Positions 25,801 to 35,514 of a DNA stretch of 64,000 bases are shown here, piece after piece. A program made the position numbers and the translations under genes. The notes under the pieces are model-generated. The model saw only the letters and a program-made list of their open reading frames with translations. It did no database searches and was not told where the DNA came from. The DNA comes from Gymnorhina tibicen (Eukaryota; Chordata; Aves; Passeriformes; Artamidae): positions 1,640,534 to 1,704,533 of the forward strand of contig VXAZ01008167.1 of the NCBI GenBank assembly GCA_013399875.1, in the 5' to 3' direction. Every line of letters starts with the position of its first letter. Position 1 is the stretch's first letter.

Positions 25801-26475
25801 GCTGCAGCTCAAGGGGTGGCTGCTCAAGTGGTGACAATGCCTTAGCTTGAAACTGGCGTGGATTCAGGACCCTCCATGACCAGCCTGCCGATGCGGAGTG
25901 CAGGGTAGAGCAGAGAGAGCTGAGTTGTTGCTCTGCCCCTCCTGCCCCTATTCTGCTGCAGTCGAGTTCTACACCCAGCCTGGATTTACACCCAACCAAA
26001 GCTTTTAACGAAGTTAATTTTTTTTGCTGTGATTTGGACGTGCACATGTGTCTGCTGGGTGTTGTCAGCCCAGCTGTAGCCGCAGATGGCCGGTCTTCCC
26101 CCCACTCCTCACCTGTGCTGTCCTGTCCTGCGGGTGACCTCCTTCATTTCATTGATAGGTTCCCGGTCTTAATGAGCTTTTCCCTAGCTGCCATTCCCCC
26201 CCTTCCCCAAAGCCAAGACGTTGGCTCTTTCACTGTGAGAGTTAATTGCTTATTTATTTTGTGGACTGCACCTCCCTCTTTCTGATTTCCCGTGATATGT
26301 GCAGGATGTGGTGATAAAAATCTGTTCGAGTTGTCGCCTTTTTCAGACATTTTTGCTTTTTTAAAGTAACTTCCAGGGGCAATGAGTGAGAGGAAAGATG
26401 TGTGCTAGTGTCTTTTCAAACAATTTGATGGGTGTTAACGTCCTTGAAATGGGTCTTAATGCCTCTACTGACTTT
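22835..26475. other. Non-coding stretch, nothing recognised
   Basis: No gene or repeat family was identified. The longest open frame of the window lies here on the minus strand (25427-26047, 206 codons). Its product shows no domain, signal peptide or membrane segment that I recognise. A pyrimidine-rich run is at about 23155-23180. Confidence 0.45.
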
Positions 26476-26479
26476 GGGC

Positions 26480-26850
26480 AGCAGGTTTCTTACCGCGCCC
26501 AGACAGCTTGGCTCCTGAAATAGGCAAGGGTCTGTACAAGCCTGAACTTGTGAACTTTGGGGTAAAACAGTCGGTTCAAGGAGGGATAAGGGGTAGGCGG
26601 TTCGGGAAGGCTGTACCTTCCCAGTACCTCAGCCACTGGGGAAAGGAAGAGGGCAACGTGCGGCCGGGAGTTAGGGTAAAAGGGAGGCTGTGCCCTCCGA
26701 AACCGCGAGAGAGAAAACCCCGCGGGCGTGTGTCCCGGTGGACTCTCTCCCTTTAGTCAAATAAAGTTGAAGGACTCCTCTGTCTCCTTTTTGGACGTAA
26801 ATCTCTGGCGTTGGTGGACTTTCCTGAGAGAGTGTGTACACGGGTGCCCG
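26480..26850 (+). mobile_element. Solo-LTR-like remnant of an avian endogenous retrovirus
   Basis: The block is unlike its surroundings: it is GC- and CpG-rich, with 'cggttcaaggagggat', 'ggaaggctgtaccttccc', 'ccgcgagagagaaaac' and 'gtcccggtggactctctccc'. It then has an AATAAA signal at 26760-26765, followed by 'gttgaaggactcctctgtct' and a T-rich stretch. That order (GC-rich promoter-side sequence, polyadenylation signal, T-rich downstream) fits U3-R-U5 of a retroviral LTR. I recall similar sequence from dispersed bird LTRs. No gag, pol or env frame and no second LTR are seen, so it is probably a solo LTR. The ends and target-site duplication were not resolved; a TG at 26515 is one possible start. 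Confidence 0.5.
26760..26765 (+). promoter_or_regulatory. Polyadenylation signal AATAAA in the putative LTR
   Basis: AATAAA is followed about 10 to 35 bases later by T-rich sequence, the usual layout of a functional polyadenylation site in an R/U5 region. A second AATAAA occurs at 26940-26945 in similar context and could belong to the same or a neighbouring LTR fragment. Confidence 0.5.
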
Positions 26851-26959
26851 GATAGGGAGGTGGGGAGGGAGCAGCAGTCTGGGCAGCCCCGTGCTCTCTG
26901 CAGGCTCCATCCTTGCCCGTGTGGGCACCCAGGTGTTTGAATAAAGGTTTTGAGGCATT

Positions 26960-29900
26960 ACATCCTCACAGAGCCATTGGTATAAATCTGGGGGGAAAAA
27001 AACTGTGACATTGTTCAGTCTGGTCTCCTCTCAGCTCCTTGCAGACTTCTCTTCAACATCCAGCTGCTTCTCATCAGCAGCTCCCAGGGTCGTATGGGCC
27101 AGTCGGCAACTTGCCACGTTCAGTGGTGACGCGTCTGTGTCTAGAGAGAGCACAGAATCAGTACAGATCTGTACAGTCTCCTTTGCAAACTGCGTGGTGT
27201 GTATGGCCATGTGGTCCCTTCTGTCATTTTGTGCGATTCTCGTGTGTTCGTGGAGGGCATCCACTTGCAGACTGCATATATTTAGTTGAACCAGGTGTGT
27301 TCTGTTCTCTTTTTTTTAGGTTTTGCATCAGTGGTTTGTTTGGTTCTGCTGTTTCCTCCTAAAATAACGGTGTCTATGGATGGTTTACTCACACGCATGA
27401 AAAAGCTTCTCTCAGAGGTGGTTTGTATTGTCTGTATTTTTATCTTGAGTGTCTGATCTGCAGCATGTCCTGCAGAGATGGCTCCACTGGGAATATGTTG
27501 TCTTTATGTGGATGTTTTTCCTTAATAAATTTGGCCGTTTTGAAGAAAACTCTGTTCATTTTCTGAATTATGAAGTTGTGTATTGAAAACCAATATGGAG
27601 TAAAGGGGGCTGAGGTCAAGAAGGGTTAGTTATTAAAACTGTGGTGTGTTCTGCTAACATCCCAGTGCCCCAAGGGTAATGCTTCCTAGCTGTAACCCTG
27701 AGTCCTAACTGCCTGCCCCAGTGCAAGTTGCAAGCAAAGCAGTATCACCTTTATCACCAGAGAAGCTGGCATGGAAGCTGGAGCCTAGAGGCTTGAGGGG
27801 TCCACATTGATGGGGCTGGTGGGTGCATGATGCCGATATACCGTCATGGAAAGGGATATTAGAAATTGGGCAGGAAAACACAGGGTCCAAACTGCCAAAT
27901 GGCTGCATGTGTTGGGTGTGCTTTTTTTTCTTTCTCCTTTGTTTGGGTCTGTTTGCCTGAATTTGTCAACTGGATTCCCCCAAAAAAGAGGACCTGAAAG
28001 GTCTGTAACAGCAATAAAGGGACCTCATCTGTGGAGGAACGGGTTGCCCTTATTGCTCCAAGCAGGCAGACTGTGAGCTGCTGACTTGGAATGAGGTGGG
28101 TGGTGGTTTTCCATCTTGTTTCTCCTTGTGATCATAACAGGGAGAGCTGACGTTCCTTCTAATTGAGTATGTGTAGTGACATGCCAGGAATACGTATGTC
28201 CTTGCTGGATTGCATTCTTCTGTGGGAAGGCATCAGCTATACATTGTGACATGGATTAACTCATTAGACCTTACTGTATAGATAGTGCTTTACAAATTAC
28301 CTTTTCCTGGGAAGATTTCCAAACTGGGCATAGTCCCAAAGAGCATGAATTGGATGGTTCTGACTATTTTATGTTATTCCCAATACCTTGGTGTTTTGGA
28401 TGACCATCTGAGGCTGCGGCCCTTTCCATGTGCTCTGCTGTGATGGTGCCACTGGTGCAGGCAGGGCTGCTGGGCAGTTGAGCAGAACCAGGTGGGAAGT
28501 GGCAGAATGGGCATTCCTTGTGTTTGATTGCTGGGAAGTCCCATACCATGTAGGTTGTCCATGAAGAGATGTCTCGATGATGGAGGAAAATGGATTGTCT
28601 TGCTGAATTGAATGTTCATATTTCTTTAACAGTTGTGCAAAAAACCACAAACTCAAAAATCTTGATGCTTCTTGGGATTAATTTTTGTGTGCTTTCTGAG
28701 AGCGAAAATGAAGGCTTTGAAAGCAGTTTCATTTTCCAAAAGGGGGAAGACCTCAAGCCTGAGTGTGAAACACCCTGGTCCTGGTGTTGCAACATACTTC
28801 TCAAGTGACCTTGGGCAGGTCAGACAGCTGGATTAGAAATGTCCAAAAGTGTGACTTGGCATCCAGAATGCTGACCCACTTGGACATGTTGTACCAGCAT
28901 GACTGTGTCAGTTTGAGGTGCTGTGTGGTGGATTTCATGGCTCCTGAATGGCTGTGGTTTGGAGTCAGGTGAGGTTGGGTGTGAAATCCAAAAAAATGGT
29001 TTTCCAATGTAAACACCACTTAGATTCTGTGGGAAGAGTGGGAACAAATAATGATTTGGACCAGGCTGTTCCTCTACGAATCATGGAAAGTTTCCAAACA
29101 TTTGGCTTATGTTAGATGCCCAACTTCCAGACAGCTGAGGCTAGGAAGAGAGTAGTCTCACCTTCTAATTTCTTGATGTCTTTGTTGCTTGTATGTAAAA
29201 TGAGTTTAGTATTAAGTGCTTGTTTCCCTGAAACAGAGAATAAATATAAAATTTGGAGCTGTGTCCTGGCTACAACAGCAAATGAGTGCTTGTGTTTGGG
29301 ATAACAGGCTGATCTTGGCCATGGGTAGCACCTTTGAAACTGCCAGCATGCTGGGAGTTAATGAATGTGCATTGTATTTCTCTTGATGAGCTGGTGTATT
29401 AAGGCTTTAAAATCAATTTTACTGCAGCACACCATCACAAACCTTTTTATTTGAGATGTTCCTTTCATGAAGTTCAAATAGCACCCATGTTGGACTGAAT
29501 TCCAAATCTCCAGGAGAGTTCAGGACAATTTTGCTTGAAGTTTCTGTTGTGGTTGCTTGCAGGAAAAAAAACAAAAAACCAGGGTAAAGTAACCAAGGTC
29601 AGCACCTCACTTCAAGCTGCCAGTAGAGTTCCTCCAGGGAGAGGGATTGAGTTACCCTGTGCCTGCAATTCATCCCTCATGCCTATAACCAAATAATCCA
29701 GTAAAATGGCGTCAAAAAGAATGGGAAAGTTAGGAAAACTTTTTGCTGTAAGCTGAGCTGGGTGAATGATGCTCAGAGCTGTGTTGGTGTCTCGGGCACA
29801 CATTTCGGTTCAGAAAGTGCTGGGGGGGGCTTTTACCCAAGTAAAGTGCATTAAAGGCCTGATGTCCATAAAGTGTGGAGCAGAACATGCGTCTTCAAAT

Positions 29901-32900
29901 GCACCATGCTTGCCCCCATCTCGGTAGTAGGTCTTAATTTTGGGTGCTGTGATTGTGATTACATTTTGCACTTATTATTGATCAATATATATAGTGCCTT
30001 TATTTGAATTTAATTAGTTCTTGTTTAATATTGTAGTAGGCTTTATTACAGATTAGTACTACCTTGCATTTATTAGTTTCTTCCATTCTAGAGGATCTGT
30101 TAAGTCTTCTCAGGGTTGATTCTTAACCCTAGGATGCTCGTGTGCTCCTTTCGATGCCCTTGAACACATTATCCAGTTGTGGTAAAAACTGTCTGACCCA
30201 TTTTCATTTTATATTCTGTCTCCTTTTGCACTGTAACTTGATTGTTATGAAGTAATTGAGCTAATAACAGTATTATTTGGTTCCAATTTGTATGCATTTG
30301 ACATTATTGACATTTCAGCTTTCTCTGGGTTAAGTCTCAAGGATGGCATCCTGGTATTCCCTGCCAACATTGCTTTTTGTCTCATTAATGTTGGGCTAAC
30401 CTTCAAGGAATATATCTTGAAAAATTATTTCTGAGGTTATGCTAATTTTTGCCATGTAAGGGCTGTGTGACTTTAAGAAAGTTGCATTTCAGCAGCAGGC
30501 TGGACTAGACAGCACACTGGTGCACTCTGTGATGCCAAGGAAATAATTTGCTGCAGCGCCCTACCACATGCAATCCTTGTTTTTCTTGGGATATCTCCCA
30601 TGGACCTTCTGGCTGATTTTTCTTCTTCTTCAATCTGACGTGATTGTCGTATGTTGTGGTATGTAGGGCTCCAAGCCAAGAGTACCCAATATTTTTGAAA
30701 TGTCTTCATTACTCTTCAAAATAGGCCTTTTTTCCATTATCTTACGAGATTTTGCCACTTCTCTAATATGCTGATTTTATCCCTTCTTTGGCATCCATAC
30801 TCCTTGGTGTTATTTTGGTGTATACTGTATATATATATCTCTTATGTATAGCTCTGTGTGAGTATGTGTTACTGTATGTGATTTATATAAAGCTTGTCTT
30901 GTCTGTGCTTGTGTCACAAGGAAATAATTCTCACTTTTGTGATGGGATCTTGGCTTGGATATGTTGGGTCCAACCAGTCCATTGCCAGGTCTCTCTGTGA
31001 CCTGTCTTGCTTCCCTTCATCCCCAAACAAGGCCATTGCTCCACTGGGCAAGAGAAGACACAAATTATCGAGCACCATTTCGGGTGACTGCAGGTGAGGG
31101 ATGTGGGGGCTTTGGAGCTGCTGGGTGGAAGTCTCCAGATCCCTGAGTTACGCACGCTCGTGAGCTGTGTGTATGCAAATGAGCATGGGTCCACAAGCGT
31201 GGGCAATGTGTATATGAAGAAGATGACTTTAAAAATGGGGATAAACCTGCCCCAAAATAGAGGGGGAGACATGTTGGACCATGACTAGAGTGTCATGGGC
31301 ATGGATGAAGGCTGGAGACAGCAGGCAGGGCAGATGTGGAGTGCGTGGGTGGGTGGAGAAGATCGATGTGAGAAACTGCACTGGATGGCAAACTTGAAAG
31401 GAAAATTCTGATTTGGATATGAAGATCATTAAGTGGGCAAATTGATTCCCCCATGGTTTCCTGAATACCTTAACTTTGCTATTTTGCTTTCCTAGTGTGC
31501 CTGCTTGGGTCACATGCATGGACTCAGAATCTGGGTAGAAGGACTGTAACAGTGCCAGCATGTTTGGGGACAGGAAAGGAGGCAGAGTTAACTGTGGGAT
31601 CCAGTCATGGAGGAAGAGTGAAACTTTGTGGCCAACTCTGACTTGAAGGAACCAGTGAAGCAAAATGCCTGCTTAATGTTCCCATCTTTTGGTCCTGCTT
31701 AGAAGAGGGTGATCTCTATTGCTTGGACATTCATGGTCATTGTTTATGATGGCATCTCTTCAAGGGCCTCCACATCGTCATGATGGTGTCTACCAAGGGG
31801 ATGGAGACTTGGCCCATTGTGACTTTGTCACTTTTACATATTTGCCCAGCTGAATTGTGATGAGCTTTGTTGTAGGCAGGTAAAGGTTTCCAGGAAGCTC
31901 TGGAGTTCCTGGACTCATGACCTGAAAACAGGAGGCATAAAATATGTGAGGTGAAAAGTGAGAAGGATGGGTTGTTCCTTTGAGACAGTTGGGTGTTTAT
32001 TAGGAGGAGGATGTGAGGCTGAAATTATTGCAGGTAAAGGCACTGTGTTACTTGGCTGCCAGTTTCAGGGTTGTCAGCTGAGGCAGGTGTTATGCCAGAG
32101 CAGGATATTGCCACCTCCAACAAGGGTCTTGGTGTGTCTGGCATGACAGGGAAGACTATAAATTGGATATCTACTCAGTATTGCAGTGGGTTTCTGGGCT
32201 GGAGGGGCAGCTCTTGGTCTAAGGAGCACTGTGGCTTGTCACCAAGAGGGGTGTGCCTGATCAGGGCTGGTGGGGTTGCTACTGGTGGTGGGATCAGAAA
32301 TGCTGATCCTTTCCTGCAAAGGAGGACACCTTACAGTGTAATGGAGGCCACAAAGGTGTTAAACTGTTGAGCCTGTTTTGTCACTAAATGTCACCTTCAG
32401 TCAGTGAGAACTCTGAAGATGGAAAACTTTCGTAGTGTGAATTTACTGAAAGAGGGGAGACACTCAACATGATTAGCTTAATATTCATTCACTTGAGCCA
32501 TAGGAAGTTTAGGATGGGTCAGTTTAGGATGGGTGAATGTATGGACATGAGCAAGCCTCCTGAAATTGGTTTTGTTTATATCAGCCAAAGGGGCATTTTC
32601 CAAGATTGGTCCTTATGTTCTCCAAGCAAAGCAGGCTGAATGTTGTTGTATCTGACTCTGCAGGAAAGCTGATGCAGTAGCAGCAGCTCTCAAAATTGTG
32701 TATTATTCCCTTCACAGCCAAAGCTAGAACAAGAAAAATATATTGTGTCAACCTGGCCTTTGAAATACAAATGAGTGAGCTCAAGCTCACTTGTAAATGT
32801 CACGGTGTGCTTTGTGCTCTCGCTCCCTAATGCGGTTGCTTTGCTTTCCCAGGTAACACGCTTTCAGGCTCTTGCTGCAAGTGATGCTTTGACAACAGGG

Positions 32901-33320
32901 AGAGAAGAGAGTCACTGTGCTTTGTGTTGAGTCCTTCAAGGCTGTTTTGCCACCGAGAAGCTGCACTGACCCTGAGCCAACTTGAAACCATCAACACAGG
33001 CACTGTGCTCTCATGAAAGCCCAGCTGCAGCCTGATGTTCTCCTGTTGTCAGACTTGGGGGAATGGTGTATGAAAGGGCACTGTGCAACTCTTTGGCTTG
33101 GCAGCCTTGGCTTTTTTTATGTGCTGTAAGTCTTTCTTAGGGCATTTTTGTGTCCCTCTGTCAGGTAGTCTGTGCTTACTTGCTGAAACTCATTCATCTT
33201 GTTTTAAGGGTGAGTTGTCCTGTACTGGACCACCAACAAACAGCTGGGCCTGGCCAGCTGGCCGAGCCTGCTGCAAGTTTGAGGAAGCAGAGGGAAAGGC
33301 ACTGATCTCTTCTCTCTGGT
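26960..33320. other. Long non-coding stretch, nothing firmly recognised
   Basis: No gene could be supported. Within it, 27085-27255 keeps about ten CpG dinucleotides and is open in frames on both strands. A possible polyadenylation signal (AATAAA, about 27523) lies downstream. An AT-rich segment lies at about 29940-30300, TA-rich sequence at about 30820-30850, a G-run at about 29822-29829, and a 15-bp tandem duplication at 32506-32535. Confidence 0.45.
32506..32535 (+). repeat. 15-bp tandem duplication
   Basis: AGTTTAGGATGGGTC at 32506-32520 is followed directly by AGTTTAGGATGGGTG at 32521-32535. It is a two-copy tandem repeat with one mismatch, probably a recent slippage event. Confidence 0.9.
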
Positions 33321-33322
33321 GA

Positions 33323-33609
33323 GCAGTGATAGGACTTGAGCGAATGGCATGAAGCTTATTCGTGGTGGTAGGGGGGTAGGTTGGTTATTAGGAAACAGTT
33401 CTTGACCTGGAGGGTGTTCAGGCACTGGAACAGCCTCCCCAGGGAAGTGGTCACAGCACCAAACCTACCGGAGTTCAGGAAGTGTTTGGACAATGCTCTC
33501 AGGCACAGGGTGACTCTTGGAGCTGTCCTGTGCAGGGTCAGGAGTTGGACTCGATGATCCTTGTGGGTCCCTTTGAGCTCAGGACAGTTTATGATTCTGT
33601 ATTTCTATG
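33323..33609 (+). mobile_element. CR1 LINE 3' fragment, plus orientation
   Basis: The series 'gagggtgttcaggcactgga', 'acagcctccccagggaagtg', 'gtcacagcaccaa', 'gtttggacaatgctctcagg', 'tgtcctgtgcagggtcagga' and 'ttggactcgatgatccttgt' is the characteristic 3' region of one group of avian CR1 elements. It ends in a short 'atgattctgtatttctatg' tail. The copy is 5'-truncated and carries only 3'-end sequence. Confidence 0.9.
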
Positions 33610-33614
33610 GCAAA

Positions 33615-34690
33615 GCACTGACTTGTGCAATCGCCTTTAGGGCCATCTCTACTGCCTTTTTGCAGGATGCACTTCTGGGGTTTGCACTAACTCATGCAGT
33701 CTCTTTGTGAACTTCTTCCTCTCAAAACTGAATCACAAGTCATGTAGAGGGCCAAGACTGGAACAGGATATGTTGCTTCTGTAGAGAAGCCCATTGAGGA
33801 AACTAATTGTGCTATTTTGGGTTTATACCACGATGGGCTGGCTGGGTTTGATGACATTTCTGTCCTGTCTGGGATTATTAACCTGATGGGTACGGTAAGA
33901 CAAAAAATAACATTAGAAGCGAATAAATCCCTCAGAATTGCATTTTGGATGCCAGAGGATGCTCATCCTTGAAACTTAATTGTTTTAAACCAATTTGCTG
34001 ATTAGTTCAAGCCAACTTTCAGACTCCTGTCTGAGTAATAGGCATTTCTGTGGAGTTAATCAGAAAGAACTGTGGTTTCTTTTACCATGAGCAAAAATAA
34101 ATGTCAGACCGAGGACAATGTGTAACAGCAATGACTGGATTTGTTGACTTAGCCAGAAGTACGCAGCCAGTAAAAAATAAAATCATGTGGAAATACCTCA
34201 CAGGCCTCTGAATCAGTGCTGACAATCCCTCTGGAGCTTTACTTGCAGTTAGTGAATAAAGCTGTTGAGAGCAGTAGCAGGAGTGCAGCAGTGCAGGAGA
34301 TTCTCTCTGGGTTCAGGTGGGTCAGGGAAATGCTTCTCCTCCTCATCTCTCTCTCTGCCCATCTGCAGGGGCTTAGCATCCCAGGCTGGACTTAACCCCT
34401 GCCTTTGTGCTTCTGTTTTGGGAGAGAAAGAAAGAAGCCTGTGGTAAAAAGTAGAGTCCTGGGACAAACTTCTGGCTTTTAAGTTTTACTAGATCAGAGC
34501 TGTTTTCTGAGCATGATAGAGCCAAGAGAGGGCTCATCCATCCCAGTTTGGATGCGGCAGAGCTGCAGTTCCAATGCCCCCAACCAACGCTGCGTGGTGG
34601 GTAAAGGAAGTGACACAGCTGTCACAGAGGTGCTTGGGTGCCTTGGTGAAGAGCTTCTCAGGATCTCCCATCCAGCCTTCATTATTGTGG
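33615..34690. other. Non-coding stretch, possible conserved segment
   Basis: No gene or repeat was identified. From about 33880 to 34200 the sequence is AT-rich but not simple, with several TAAT/ATTA words and no repeat similarity. That makes it a reasonable place to look for a conserved regulatory element. Confidence 0.4.
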
Positions 34691-34694
34691 TGAA

Positions 34695-35510
34695 TTGACA
34701 TGGGCTGGATGCCAAAAGCCACTCTGTCACTTCCCTCTGCAAGGGAAGAGGGAAGAGAAAATAGTAACAAAAGGCTCATGAGTTGAGATAAAGGCAGGGG
34801 GAGGTCATCAGCTGATTACTGTCATGGGCAAAACAGATTTGACTTGAGGAAATTAATTGAATTTATTACCAGTGAAAATATACCAATCAAAATCAGAGCA
34901 GGATAATGAGAAGTAAAATGAATCTTACAAAGACCTTCCACCCACCTATTTCTCCTTCCCAGGCTCTACTTCCTTCCTCTCAGCACAGGGAGTTTACAGT
35001 CAGTTCATCACAGGTTGTGTCTGCTGCTGCTCAGGGAGAGGAGTCCTTCCCCTGCTCCAGCGTGGGGTCGCTCCCATGGGAGACGGTCCTCCACAAACTT
35101 CTGCAGCATGAGTCCTTCCCACAGGCTGCAGCTCTTCACGAACTGCTGCAATGTGGATCACTCTTCCAAGAGGTGCAGTCCTTCAGGGACAGGCTGCTCC
35201 AGTGTGGGTCTCCCACAGGGTCACAAATCCTACCAGGGAACCTGCTCTAGTGTGGACTGCTCTCTCCATGAGTCCTCAGGTCCCTGTCGGGGGCCAGCTC
35301 CAGCATGGCTTCACAGCCCTGTTTCAGTCATTCATTAGCACTGGTGTAGGTCTTCTCCGCAGGCTGCAGGTGGATCTCTGCTCCCCTGTGGTCCTCCATG
35401 GGCTGCAGGGGCACAGCTGCCTCACCATGGGCTGCACCACGGGCTGAAGTGCCTGAAGCACCTCCTCCAGCTCCTTCTTCACTGTCCTCCATAGAGAGTT
35501 AATCACTAAT
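34695..35510. mobile_element. Endogenous-retrovirus-derived repeat block (ERV/LTR type)
   Basis: An approximately 800-base block matches, in order, a dispersed avian ERV repeat that I recognise from bird genomes. The order runs 'aaaagccactctgtcactt', 'ggctcatgagttgagataaa', 'gtcatgggcaaaacagattt', 'ttaattgaatttattacc', 'cagttcatcacaggttgtgt', then a series of 'ctccagcgtgggg'-like units, and lastly 'cctccatgggctgcaggggc' and 'aagcacctcctccagctcct'. It carries no viral protein frame. The internal 45-55 base units are degenerate repeats within the element. Subfamily and orientation are not resolved from sequence alone, and both ends appear truncated or strongly diverged. Confidence 0.65.
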
Positions 35511-35514
35511 CCAA

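Noticed and set aside
25427..26047. Longest open frame of the window (206 codons, minus strand)
   Set aside because: No recognisable domain, signal or conserved motif, and the length is near the maximum expected by chance for six frames of 64 kb.
26560..26585. GGTTCAA word resembling a tRNA B box
   Set aside because: No A box at the right distance and no cloverleaf pairing; lies in the putative LTR.
27003..27560. Possible 3' untranslated region ending at an AATAAA near 27523
   Set aside because: No coding exon upstream could be supported; AATAAA occurs often by chance in AT-rich DNA.
34906..35447. Overlapping plus-strand frames of about 100 codons
   Set aside because: They are readings of the degenerate units in an ERV-derived repeat; no viral protein motif is present.
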